From an uncultured Phycisphaerales bacterium (GTDB lineage Bacteria; Planctomycetota; Phycisphaerae; Sedimentisphaerales; Anaerobacaceae): DNA of 28,287 nucleotides. Each line of letters starts with the position of its first letter. Positions within the stretch are counted from its first letter, which is position 1. The DNA is taken from NCBI GenBank assembly GCA_937927975.1, contig CALEZT010000135.1, positions 1 through 28,287 of the forward strand. The letters run 5' to 3'. The notes under the pieces are model-generated. The model searched no databases, was not told where the DNA came from, and saw only the letters and a list, made by a program, of their open reading frames with translations. The position numbers and the translations under genes were made by a program. Shown here piece by piece: positions 1 through 7,638 of this stretch.

Positions 1-135
1 AGCTTCAACGGCGTGAACTTCACCAGAGTCAAGAAGCTCACGATCGGCATCGGCGCCAAGGGCGCCGCCAGCGGCGGCTCGGGCCTGGTGTTCATCGACG
101 ACATCGGCTTCGGTCGCTCTGCAGTTCAGCCGTAA
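1..135 (+). CDS. 3' end of a secreted or surface protein (partial)
   Basis: The first 45 codons read openly in frame 1 to a TAA at 133-135 and continue beyond the left edge of the window, so only the C-terminus is visible. The residues include a VKKLTIGIG stretch, a glycine/alanine/serine-rich loop, and FIDDIGF just before the end. This strand-loop-strand ending with a (Y/F)IDDI motif is what I know from the last beta-strands of jelly-roll (LamG or discoidin-like) domains in large secreted planctomycete proteins. The domain name is inferred from this short tail alone. A hairpin terminator follows 58 bases after the stop, which supports this being a true gene end. Confidence 0.6.
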   Translation, partial: SFNGVNFTRVKKLTIGIGAKGAASGGSGLVFIDDIGFGRSAVQP

Positions 136-192
136 AGCATGACAGACGCAGTCCAGGGCGTGCTTGGCCCCAGGGCAAGAAGTGAATAGAGA

Positions 193-230
193 GAGGGGCC
201 TGTATCTCATGACACAGGCCCCTCATTTTG
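193..230 (+). terminator. Rho-independent terminator
   Basis: An 11-bp perfect stem (193-203 with 214-224, GAGGGGCCTGT and its complement) closes a 10-base loop and is followed by ATTTTG. It sits just downstream of the partial gene ending at 135. The T-run is short, so termination may be incomplete. Confidence 0.75.
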
Positions 231-256
231 TAGTTGGCTTGGACCATCCGTCGGCT

Positions 257-652
257 TCAGAGGGGAGAATCTGCAAACTCCCCGCCTTCGGTATGGATCA
301 GCACAAAGCCATATAACTGGCGATCGCCAGGACCAAGATGCGACGCTTGGTCATCGTGAAAGGCAACCAGATCTCGTAGTAGAATCTGCTCATAACCATT
401 TTCTACCCCCCAGGATCCACTTACTTCTAACTCAAGCAGTGAGGGTATTATAGCCGAAATAGAGCCATCCCTGCAAGAAGAAAATGAAAAGTCTGAATGT
501 AAGTTGCGATGGCATAAGGCGTTAAGGGTTATTGCCTCGCCTGACAGATCACGAATTGCAGATGAAAGCAGCCTTTGTGGATCGGTTCTCAGATGCGGTC
601 GCACAGAACTTATAGGACATTGTGGGTGTAATGTACAGGCCAGGTGAAGCAC
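257..652 (-). CDS. Doubtful hypothetical ORF in an AT-richer patch
   Basis: An open frame of 131 codons starts at GTG 652 and ends at TGA 257. No family is recognised. The C-terminal two thirds have a protein-like mix of hydrophobic and acidic residues, while the N-terminus is rich in His, Cys and Pro and does not look like a normal start. No Shine-Dalgarno sequence precedes the GTG. The stretch is visibly more AT-rich than its surroundings, so an open frame this long is less trivial than it would be in GC-rich DNA. It could be a small accessory gene, the remnant of one, or chance. Confidence 0.25.
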   Translation of the reverse strand: MLHLACTLHPQCPISSVRPHLRTDPQRLLSSAIRDLSGEAITLNALCHRNLHSDFSFSSCRDGSISAIIPSLLELEVSGSWGVENGYEQILLRDLVAFHDDQASHLGPGDRQLYGFVLIHTEGGEFADSPL

Positions 653-728
653 TGACCGACTGAAGAAGGCCAGGGCGGTTGTCCAGAGGCGGCGGAGCGG
701 TCGTGTTCACACATGGGTCGTTTTTCTG

Positions 729-757
729 TTGACGCAATGGCGGTTGGGCTCTATACT
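729..757 (+). promoter_or_regulatory. Sigma70-type promoter for tatA-tatC
   Basis: TTGACG (729-734) and TATACT (752-757) are separated by exactly 17 bases; each hexamer matches five of six consensus positions. The predicted start lies near 764, giving a leader of about 120 bases before tatA at 887. Confidence 0.65.
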
Positions 758-886
758 TCCATTTGTGACGGGGCTGCAAGGGCGTCGCGAAGGCGCTACG
801 CAGCGGGGGCCACATAAATCCAGGTTGAATCCCAAGTGTGAAAGTATTGGCGTTGGCGGTACGCGAACGGCCGCAAGGAGAATGCA

Positions 887-1138
887 ATGACTGAATCGAT
901 GCAGATGTTGGCGTTCATGAGCTTGCCCGGCCACACGGAATGGCTGGTCATTCTGGTCATCGCGCTGCTGATTTTCGGCAAGCGGCTGCCCGAACTGGCT
1001 CGCAGCGTGGGCAAGAGCCTCACGGAGTTCAAGAAGGGCATCAATGAGGCCAAGGAATCCACGGACGAACTGGTGGACGACGTGAAGAAGACCGGTGCCG
1101 ACGCGGTTTCCGACGACAAGTCCTCCACGAAGAAATGA
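887..1138 (+). CDS. tatA: Sec-independent protein translocase subunit TatA/E
   Basis: This 83-residue protein is a TatA-family subunit, the pore-forming partner of TatC in twin-arginine export of folded proteins across the inner membrane. A short N-terminus ending in GHTEW leads into one hydrophobic segment (about residues 18-31) ending in IFG, then an amphipathic helix with [21 protein letters not shown] charged Lys/Asp-rich tail follows. Length and order fit the family (about 60-90 residues). An AAGGAG sits six bases before the ATG. tatC follows 50 bases downstream, so the two are probably cotranscribed. A second, longer TatA is encoded at 22471-22944. TatE or TatB roles cannot be told apart from sequence alone. 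Confidence 0.93.
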   Translation: MTESMQMLAFMSLPGHTEWLVILVIALLIFGKRLPELARSVGKSLTEFKKGINEAKESTDELVDDVKKTGADAVSDDKSSTKK

Positions 1139-1188
1139 TCGCGGCGCGGTAGCCCTTCGATCCCTCTTGTTTCGATAGTGTCGGTGAC

Positions 1189-2172
1189 ATGGCCAAGATC
1201 AGGAAGATCCTCGACCCCGAAAACTGTACGATGTCGCTCGGCGACCACCTGGAGGAGCTCCGCGCCCGCCTGATCCTGGCAATCATGGGCCTGACCCTCG
1301 GAGCCATCGTCGCCATGGCTTTCGGCACGCGCATCCTGGGTTTCATTGAGAGACCCTATGTCAAGGCGATGAGCAAGTGGCTGCACAAGGAGGAGACGCC
1401 ACGGCTCAAGTCCGAGATGACCGCGTTCATCGGTCTGTATTTCGACACTCTGGCCGCCCGTCTCGATCCTAACGAACCCCAGTTCGATCCGAATCGAGTC
1501 GAGTTCCTCCGCAAGGTGTCTTTGGAGACCGTCGACGCCTGGATCGAGAAGACCAGAGTCGCCGCCGGCAACCAGGAGTTGCCAACCTTTGCGCGTCTGC
1601 AGACGCTGGCGCCCGCCGAGGCTTTCGTCGCCTATATGAAGGTTTCCTTCATCGCTGGGCTGATCCTCACTTCCCCATGGGTGTTCTACCAGATTTGGAT
1701 GTTCATCGCCGCCGGCCTGTACCCGGCCGAGCGAAAGTACGTCCACACGGCCATCCCGTTCTCCACCGCCCTGTTTGTCGTCGGCGCCTTGTTCTTCCTC
1801 TTTATCATCGCGCCGTTGACGCTCGGGTTCTTCTTGTCGTTCGGCGACATCGTGGGCACGGCCAGCAACTGGACCCTTCAGCGGTACATCTCCTTCATCA
1901 CGGTCCTGATGCTGGTCTTCGGCATCGCGTTCCAGACGCCGATCGCGATCTTCATCCTGGTCCGTACGGGCCTGGTTTCCATCGCGACGCTGCGTAGAAT
2001 CCGCAAGTACGTGATTCTGGGCATGGCGGTTGTTGCCGCCGTAGCTACGCCTCCCGATGTCGTCTCGATGATCTCACTGCTGGTCCCACTGTACGGCCTG
2101 TACGAGTTGGGCATCATCCTGGCCCTCTTCGCCGAGAAGAAGAACAAGCAGAAAGAGCAGCAGACCGCGTGA
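1189..2172 (+). CDS. tatC: Sec-independent protein translocase TatC
   Basis: TatC is the receptor of the twin-arginine translocase and binds the RR signal peptide. The family signature MSLGDHLEELRARL (about residues 15-28) precedes the first membrane helix. SPWVFYQIWMFIAAGLYPAERKY (first half of the second conserved block) and TPIAIF in a later helix are also clear. The protein has 327 residues against about 250-260 in well-studied bacteria. The surplus is a mostly charged insert of roughly 80 residues between helix 1 and helix 2 (about residues 60-145), which should face the periplasm. No good Shine-Dalgarno precedes the ATG. It lies directly downstream of tatA on the same strand. Confidence 0.94.
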   Translation: MAKIRKILDPENCTMSLGDHLEELRARLILAIMGLTLGAIVAMAFGTRILGFIERPYVKAMSKWLHKEETPRLKSEMTAFIGLYFDTLAARLDPNEPQFDPNRVEFLRKVSLETVDAWIEKTRVAAGNQELPTFARLQTLAPAEAFVAYMKVSFIAGLILTSPWVFYQIWMFIAAGLYPAERKYVHTAIPFSTALFVVGALFFLFIIAPLTLGFFLSFGDIVGTASNWTLQRYISFITVLMLVFGIAFQTPIAIFILVRTGLVSIATLRRIRKYVILGMAVVAAVATPPDVVSMISLLVPLYGLYELGIILALFAEKKNKQKEQQTA

Positions 2173-2180
2173 AAACGCGG
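2165..2180 (+). other. GNRA-type hairpin over the tatC stop codon
   Basis: CCGCGT (2165-2170) and ACGCGG (2175-2180) close a GAAA tetraloop that contains part of the TGA stop (2170-2172). No T-run follows, so it is not a canonical terminator. It could stabilise the 3' end or attenuate transcription into the radical SAM gene. The function is only inferred. Confidence 0.35.
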
Positions 2181-2209
2181 GGACGGTGACACAGCCCTTC
2201 TTCTTCGTC

Positions 2210-2238
2210 TTGCCGAACGAACCAAAGGCCGGTAAGAT
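2210..2238 (+). promoter_or_regulatory. Promoter placing the radical SAM start next to its ATG
   Basis: TTGCCG (2210-2215), 17 bases, then TAAGAT (2233-2238). Only eight bases separate the -10 box from the ATG at 2247, so transcription would start at or within a base or two of the start codon. This fits the lack of a Shine-Dalgarno sequence. Confidence 0.45.
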
Positions 2239-2246
2239 GTCGGCCT

Positions 2247-3773
2247 ATGCTGACCCTCATCAATACGAACCGAATGGTGCCGCCGATTGCGCCGATCGGG
2301 CTGGAATACGTGGCGGAGGCCTGCACGCGGGCGGGAATCGAAGTGAGCGTTCTCGACCTGGCTCTCTGTGACAATCCGCAGAAGGCAATTCGCGAGTGCT
2401 TCGCTTCTCACAGTCCTTCTCTTGTCGGGCTGTCGTTCCGCAACGTGGACGACTGCTTCTGGCCCAGTGCCGAGTGGTTCGTGCCTGGATTGGCCAGACT
2501 CGTGCAGGATCTTCGGACTCTCTGCGATGCCGCAATTGTCGTGGGGGGCGTGGGGTTCTCCGTCTTTGCCCCGCAGGTCGTCGAATACACCGGCGTCGAT
2601 TTCGGCGTCCGCGGCGACGGCGAGGCTGCCATGATCTCCCTCTATCAACAGTCTCGCAACGGCCGGAATTTCGCCGAGGTTCCGGGGCTCCTCTGGCGGC
2701 AGGGCGGACGAATCGTCGTCAACGAACCGGCCTGGCCTGCGGATCTTTCCCTGCCCATCCGGCGCAACATGGTCGATAATCGAACGTATTTCGCGCGAGG
2801 CGGACAGATCGGGTTCGAGACCAAGCGAGGGTGCAATCGCCTGTGCCTGTACTGTGCGGACCCCCTGTCGAAAGGCTCGATTCCGCGGTCGCGCAAACCC
2901 GCGGAGATCGCCGACGAGATCGAGTCATTGCTCTCGCAGGGGATTGACGTGCTGCACACCTGCGACGCGGAGTTCAATGTCCCGCGAAGTCACGCGATGG
3001 CGGTGTGCGAGGAACTGAATCGCCGGTCCCTGGGCGAGTGGATGCGGTGGTACACATACCTGGCGGTGACCCCGTTCGACGCGGAAATGGCGGCAGCCAT
3101 GCGAAAGGCCGGCTGCGTCGGCATCAATTTCACAGGCGATTCCGCCAGCGAGCGGATGCTCAAGACGTACCGCCAGCCGCACCGCAGCGAGGACCTGGCC
3201 AACGCGGTGCGCCTGTGCCGCGAGAACGGAATCAAGGTGATGATCGATCTGCTGTTGGGCGGGCCGGGCGAGACGCCCCAGACTGCCGCCGAGACGATCA
3301 GCTTCATCAAGCGGATCGACCCCGATTGCGCAGGAACCTCCATGGGCATCCGGATCTATCCTGGAACAGGGATGGTGGACGCCGTCCAGGCCGAAGGGCC
3401 GCTCGAAACCAATCCCGGCCTGCGGCGTAAGTACGCGGGCCCGGTCGATTTCTTCCGACCGACGTTCTACATCTCCCCGGGCCTGGGTCCCAACCCGGCC
3501 AAGCTGGTCAAAGATCTGATCGCAGGCGACGAGAGGTTCTTCGAGCCTATGGCCGAGCAGCCCGACGCCGAGGCCACCGATCACAACTACAACGACAACA
3601 GCGAACTCGCCGATGCGATCGCGGCAGGAGCGAGAGGGGCTTACTGGGATATCCTGAGCCAACTGCGAAAGAAATCCGAAACTCGAAACTCGAAATCCGA
3701 AACAAATCCCAATGAGCCAAGCTCGAATGACCGAAACGCTGGCGCCGATCCGATGCCGCGTTTGGAGCATTAG
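2247..3773 (+). CDS. B12-binding-domain radical SAM protein
   Basis: 508 residues. The N-terminal ~150 residues form a cobalamin-binding-like Rossmann domain (PPIAPIGLEYVAEA near residue 12, then GIEVSVLDL, VGLSFRN and VVGGVGFS). The lower-axial-ligand DxHxxG motif is not seen, as in many members of this class. The radical SAM core follows with a CxxxCxxC cluster motif (Cys196, Cys200, Cys203, in CNRLCLYC) and a later GGPGET. Such proteins use a [4Fe-4S] cluster and SAM for methylation or other radical chemistry; the substrate is not readable. The C-terminal ~35 residues (from about KKSETRNSKSE) are encoded by a palindromic repeat and look acquired. It converges with an acyl-AMP ligase; a shared lipid pathway is possible but unproven. 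The leaderless-type start fits the promoter at 2210-2238. Confidence 0.85.
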   Translation: MLTLINTNRMVPPIAPIGLEYVAEACTRAGIEVSVLDLALCDNPQKAIRECFASHSPSLVGLSFRNVDDCFWPSAEWFVPGLARLVQDLRTLCDAAIVVGGVGFSVFAPQVVEYTGVDFGVRGDGEAAMISLYQQSRNGRNFAEVPGLLWRQGGRIVVNEPAWPADLSLPIRRNMVDNRTYFARGGQIGFETKRGCNRLCLYCADPLSKGSIPRSRKPAEIADEIESLLSQGIDVLHTCDAEFNVPRSHAMAVCEELNRRSLGEWMRWYTYLAVTPFDAEMAAAMRKAGCVGINFTGDSASERMLKTYRQPHRSEDLANAVRLCRENGIKVMIDLLLGGPGETPQTAAETISFIKRIDPDCAGTSMGIRIYPGTGMVDAVQAEGPLETNPGLRRKYAGPVDFFRPTFYISPGLGPNPAKLVKDLIAGDERFFEPMAEQPDAEATDHNYNDNSELADAIAAGARGAYWDILSQLRKKSETRNSKSETNPNEPSSNDRNAGADPMPRLEH

Positions 3774-3827
3774 GGTTTCGGTCATTCGTGCTTGTTTCGA
3801 ATTTCGGATTTCGAACTTCGAGTTTTC
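3671..3827. repeat. AT-rich palindromic repeat between convergent genes
   Basis: An imperfect inverted repeat. The outer left arm (about 3671-3702) repeats CTCGAAA and CGAAATCCGAAA. The outer right arm (3794-3827) carries the complementary TTTCGGATTTCGAACTTCGAG. An inner arm pair is perfect over 13 bp (3725-3737 with 3775-3787, GAATGACCGAAAC) and encloses 37 bases. The element starts inside the radical SAM frame, whose stop lies in its loop at 3771-3773, and it ends two bases before the stop of the opposing ligase gene. From memory, very similar blocks, translated as NSKSE-type and FGFRISDF-type tails, recur in planctomycete genomes. That is recall, not a search. It could act as a bidirectional transcription stop, or be a mobile palindromic element. 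Confidence 0.8.
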
Positions 3828-3829
3828 TT

Positions 3830-5635
3830 CTATGCTCCCGCCGCGTCGTGGATGGATCTCTGCGAGGCTTTTGCAGCCTTGTATTCCACGATTCGGGTGT
3901 GCTTGGCCTCGAGGTGTTCCAGATTGATGTAGTGGTCGCGTTTGACTTTGCCGGTCGAGGTCTTGAGAAACTCGCCGGGGTGGATTTCGATGTTGTGGGT
4001 GGCGATCTTCTCATAGTGGGAGAGATGCTTGTTTCGCTGCTGGCAGTCGCGAATGCTCTCCCAGATCAGGTTCTTGACCAGTTGCGGCTGGGCGAGCAGG
4101 TCCTGACGGGACTGGCCGGTATGGGTCTCCAGCGTCTCCCAGGCGGGCTGCACGAGGACTCGGACGGATTCTTCCATCAGGCCGCTGCTCTCTTCGCGAC
4201 GGCTGGGCACCACGAGGATCTCCTTGACGAACTGCGCCTCCGACAGGGCCGACTCGACCCGCTCGGGATTGACGTTCTTGCCGCCGGGCAGAATGATGAG
4301 GTATTTCTTCCGGCCTGTGATGTAGAGATTGCCTTGCTCGTCGAGATAACCGAGGTCGCCGGTGTGGAGCCAGCGGACGCCGTACTCGTCCACGTCGATG
4401 ACAGCTTCCGTGGCCTTGGGATTCTTGTAGTAGCCTTTTGCAATGCAGGGGCCGCCCAGGCAGATTTCGCCTCGCTGGTGGGGCGGCAGCGTGCGATTCT
4501 GCTCATCCACGATCTTTGTCGTCAGCGTGCAGATCGGCTGTCCGACGGAGCCGATGCGGTCGGACCGTTCGTTGAATCCGTAAACGGGTGAGTTTTCGGT
4601 CGTGCCATATCCTTCATACATCCGGAATCCGCGTCGCCAGAGGCTTTCGAGCACCCATCGGGGCATCGGCGCAGCGCCGGAGAGGAAGAACCGAACCTGG
4701 GTCCAGCCGAGTTTCTTCCGCATCCTGCGGCCGACGAACCCCGGCGCGTATCGGTCGAGCAGGGCGGTCAGGCGGCTCTCTTTCTTCTGCCTGGCCACGC
4801 CGTCGTCGAGTTTCTTGGCCAGCGTGGTGTACAAGGCCGGGATCGCGATGAAGATCGTGATGCCCCGGTCGCGGATCAGGTCCGCGACCTCGCGGTACTT
4901 GTTCGTGTAGATGTTCGTCGCTCCGGCGGCCAAAGCGAGCATTTTGCCGACGGTCATACCGAAGGAGTGATGGGGCGGGAGGATGTGTCCCAAGACGTCG
5001 GCCTGCGTCAGGTCCACCTTGCGGATCGAGCCCTCCAGGTTGGCGATGAGGTTGGCGTGGGTCAATTCGACCTCACGGGGATCGCCGGTGGTGCCGGAGG
5101 TGCAGAGGATGACCGCGGTGTCATCAGGGGCAATCCCTCGGCCGACGGCCTCCATGGCCGCCAAGTCCGGCCCGACGACCGGGCACAGGGGGCCAGATGT
5201 CATCATCAGAAGGCAAATGCCGTTGGCATGACAATAGTCGGCCAATTCGCGTCGGGCGTCTTCCTCGGTGTAGTCGTCCGCCAGGATCAGGGCCCGGCTG
5301 TCCGTAGCCTGCATGTGCGTGATCACGCCGTGAGGGCCCCTCTCGGGGTCGATCAGGACCGGGACCCTGCCGGCCAGAATCGTGCCCCAGAAAGCGATAT
5401 CCCAGTCGGCCCGGTTCCTGCTCACCAGTGCGACCTTGTCGCCAGGCGCCAGGCCGGATTCACGCATCAGCCATGCCGCAAACGTCCCGGCACGATCGTT
5501 CAACTGCCCGAAGGTCAGTGTCTCATGACGATCCGCTCGAATCACTTCCACGCAGATCTTATCGGGATCAGCCAGTTTGGTCAGCGACTGGTTGAACAGC
5601 TCGATGAGGTTGCGGCTTTGCAGCATCGTCTCCAT
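3830..5635 (-). CDS. AMP-dependent synthetase/ligase (acyl-CoA or acyl-AMP ligase)
   Basis: 601 residues of the ANL superfamily, which activates a carboxylic acid, probably a fatty acid, as acyl-AMP and usually passes it to CoA. The ATP loop TSGTTGDPREVE is at about 180-190, the A5 motif YGTTE at 343-347, TGD at 425-427, and GRKKYLIILPGGKNVNPERV at about 441-460. The catalytic C-terminal lysine is in STGK (Lys563). Length and order fit long-chain acyl-CoA synthetases. The frame is open upstream to 5845, but I choose ATG 5635: GGAG lies eight bases before it, a TATGAT box lies at 5719-5714, and the upstream residues are not family-like. It converges with the radical SAM gene across the palindromic repeat. 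Substrate chain length is not readable. Confidence 0.87.
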   Translation of the reverse strand: METMLQSRNLIELFNQSLTKLADPDKICVEVIRADRHETLTFGQLNDRAGTFAAWLMRESGLAPGDKVALVSRNRADWDIAFWGTILAGRVPVLIDPERGPHGVITHMQATDSRALILADDYTEEDARRELADYCHANGICLLMMTSGPLCPVVGPDLAAMEAVGRGIAPDDTAVILCTSGTTGDPREVELTHANLIANLEGSIRKVDLTQADVLGHILPPHHSFGMTVGKMLALAAGATNIYTNKYREVADLIRDRGITIFIAIPALYTTLAKKLDDGVARQKKESRLTALLDRYAPGFVGRRMRKKLGWTQVRFFLSGAAPMPRWVLESLWRRGFRMYEGYGTTENSPVYGFNERSDRIGSVGQPICTLTTKIVDEQNRTLPPHQRGEICLGGPCIAKGYYKNPKATEAVIDVDEYGVRWLHTGDLGYLDEQGNLYITGRKKYLIILPGGKNVNPERVESALSEAQFVKEILVVPSRREESSGLMEESVRVLVQPAWETLETHTGQSRQDLLAQPQLVKNLIWESIRDCQQRNKHLSHYEKIATHNIEIHPGEFLKTSTGKVKRDHYINLEHLEAKHTRIVEYKAAKASQRSIHDAAGA

Positions 5636-5713
5636 GTTGTCGGCTCCAGCCAGTGCGAATGACCGGGAGAGCCGAAACGATCTTCGGTCCTTTCTACCTC
5701 CCGTTCGTCTCGT

Positions 5714-5719
5714 ATCATA
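5714..5719 (-). promoter_or_regulatory. Possible -10 box for the ligase gene
   Basis: TATGAT read on the minus strand (five of six consensus positions), about 80 bases upstream of the chosen ATG at 5635. No convincing -35 hexamer is present at 16-18 bases. It mainly serves to argue against the upstream start at 5845. Confidence 0.3.
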
Positions 5720-6050
5720 GCGCAGAGATTCGAAGAAAGGAATGGAAAAACCGTCGATCCGACGAGGCAACGGCAATTCCTTGACGATCGTGCAGGTACG
5801 CGGGTGTTCCCGGCCCATGCGGTTCTCGCCTCCTTTCGTCGTCATGGCGCGCCCGCGGCGGGCGTGAGGATGAGATTCTCCGCTTTACGCCAGCAGCATG
5901 GCATGCAGGGACTCAGGAAAGGGCCCGATGGGATGGGGCGTTCGCAAACCGATCCGCCGGTGCCTAATCTAGCCGCAGGAGGCCTCCATCCCCAGCTTGG
6001 CGGGCCGTTTCGGCCACAAGCGCAAGCGAATGGAATGGAGAACCCCGGTC
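5720..6050. other. Intergenic stretch without a supported gene
   Basis: This stretch holds the upstream part of the ligase leader and the 3' flank of the beta-helix gene. Only short overlapping frames exist here, none with a credible start or family. A GGCCG-TTT-CGGCC hairpin is at 6003-6015. Just after the beta-helix stop, the minus strand can be read in another frame as a basic HSIRLRLWPKRPAKLGMEA-type peptide. I have a vague memory of that peptide recurring in planctomycete proteins, so it may be an interspersed repeat. No terminator with a T-run is visible for the beta-helix gene. Confidence 0.4.
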
Positions 6051-7520
6051 TCATTCATCAAAGCCCGACTTGCTGGCTTCGGACGTACCGCCGTAGGCAC
6101 CCATGTTGATTCGCCCGCCGTTAGGCAGGGGTTCATCCGCCACTGGGGTGTTCGGATCGCCTGCGTCGACACAAGGGCTGGTGATGTCGTCCCGGACCCA
6201 ACCCTGGCTGTCTCGGTCCCATCGGCCGGCGCGTGATCTCAGATGGTAGTCGCCTTCAAGCCAGACGGCGTTCGGATCCCTGGGATCGGCGTCGTCGACA
6301 GAGTCTGGGGAATAGGCCCAATGACCGGGATTGGCAAACACAGGGTCGCCGTCGAGGTTCCCCTGGCCGGGCCAGCCACCCTTGACACAGCAATGGCTGA
6401 CCAGAAGGCCGAGATCAGCGGTCAGGATCTCCTCAGGCGAATTGCCCCAGAGAATGCAGTTCGTGGCGCGATTAGGCAAAGAAGCTAAACTACGAGCACT
6501 CCAAATCGCGCCGCCTTGCCATTGGGAATCGTTGCCTTGGAAGGTGCAGTTGGTGATCGATCCATAGTCCTCGTCCCAGAAGCATAGGGCACCCCCGCCG
6601 CGTAGGGCGAGATTGCCGGTGAAGATGCAGTTGGATACCTGCGGGCCGCTTCGCTGGCTGCAAACAGCGCCGCCCCAAGAGCCCAGGTTGTTAGAGAAAA
6701 GACAATTCGCAATCGTTGCGTCGCTATCAGCCACGCAGCCGATCGCGCCGCCAAACCCCGCGGAGTTCCGGACGAATGTGCAGCCGATCACCGAGGGTCT
6801 GCTGCTGCTGAAGCAGAAGAGGGCGCCCCCGTCGCCGGACAGAGTGCGGTTGTCCTCGAACCAGCAGTTCTTCAATGTGGGACTCCCCGCGTCAAGGTAC
6901 ATGCCCGGTCCGCAGGCGCGCAACCTGCCTCTGTCGACAATCGCCGCGTTGGTGCCCCCGGTGATGGTGAATCCGTCGAGAATCGTTGTGGCGCCGATAC
7001 CCACGCCTGTAACGACATGGCAGGAATTATCAGACCGATTCCGCCAGCTTTCGGTGCCTCGTGGACGACCGGCCGGCGCATCGTTGCCGAGGAGATCGCC
7101 GCTGAGTATCGACTCGTGTCTGCGAAGGTCCCGCAAGTCAGGGTCCACGGCTAGGACGCCGGCATACCCGCCGAGAAGAACCACGGCATCAATCAGGGCA
7201 AATGTCGCATCGCAATCGCCGGCGACCTGGCCGATGCCCCGGTCGGGTCTGTAGACTCCTTGAGCTACTCGGATCTCGATCGGTTCGCACAGGGTTCGGG
7301 CAACTGCCAGAGCATCCTGGAGATGCCGCTGCGCATTCATCCAGGATGAGCCATCGCCATCGGCGTCGTCATCGACGTAGATAATCCGAAGCCCAGGCGG
7401 TTCGTGCAATTCTTCTGCGGGGGCGGCCATCGCGATTCCTGCGGGTTCGAACCTGCCCAAGACAAGTATCAATACCCAGAGAGTTGTCGCGACACAACCG
7501 AAGGCAATCTGGCTCTTCAT
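6051..7520 (-). CDS. Secreted right-handed parallel beta-helix protein
   Basis: 489 residues. A signal peptide is clear: MKSQ, a hydrophobic core to about residue 23, and a likely cut after AMA near 33. The mature start has the YVDDDADGDGSSW motif, followed by GYAG-type and GDLLGND segments typical of planctomycete polymorphic beta-helix proteins. The centre (about 170-390) has many short repeats of the form NCxFxxNxAxxxGGAxxC, i.e. stacked beta-helix turns such as GGAIGCVADSDATIANC and GGAVCSQRSGPQVSNC. The end, INMGAYGGTSEAS, is the usual terminal motif, and no dockerin or sorting tail follows. The role is probably binding or modifying extracellular polysaccharide, but no catalytic residues can be assigned. 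An AGGAG sits seven bases before ATG 7520. Confidence 0.88.
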   Translation of the reverse strand: MKSQIAFGCVATTLWVLILVLGRFEPAGIAMAAPAEELHEPPGLRIIYVDDDADGDGSSWMNAQRHLQDALAVARTLCEPIEIRVAQGVYRPDRGIGQVAGDCDATFALIDAVVLLGGYAGVLAVDPDLRDLRRHESILSGDLLGNDAPAGRPRGTESWRNRSDNSCHVVTGVGIGATTILDGFTITGGTNAAIVDRGRLRACGPGMYLDAGSPTLKNCWFEDNRTLSGDGGALFCFSSSRPSVIGCTFVRNSAGFGGAIGCVADSDATIANCLFSNNLGSWGGAVCSQRSGPQVSNCIFTGNLALRGGGALCFWDEDYGSITNCTFQGNDSQWQGGAIWSARSLASLPNRATNCILWGNSPEEILTADLGLLVSHCCVKGGWPGQGNLDGDPVFANPGHWAYSPDSVDDADPRDPNAVWLEGDYHLRSRAGRWDRDSQGWVRDDITSPCVDAGDPNTPVADEPLPNGGRINMGAYGGTSEASKSGFDE

Positions 7521-7569
7521 CCGGGCTCTCCTAACCTCCTACGGCATCTCATGCCCGACCGTCGCACTC

Positions 7570-7598
7570 ATTATACCACGCGTGAGGCGAAACGCGAA
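7570..7598 (-). promoter_or_regulatory. Possible promoter of the beta-helix gene
   Basis: A perfect TATAAT on the minus strand (7575-7570) lies 50 bases upstream of ATG 7520. The hexamer 17 bases further upstream, TTCGCG, is a poor -35, so an activator or a different sigma factor may be needed. Confidence 0.4.
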
Positions 7599-7638
7599 TT
7601 TCCAATGGAGGCGAGAGAGGAGAGAGGAGGAACCCGTG

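Noticed and set aside
5636..5845. N-terminal extension of the ligase up to 5845
   Set aside because: The residues do not match the family; a ribosome site before 5635 and a -10 box at 5714-5719 favour the shorter protein.
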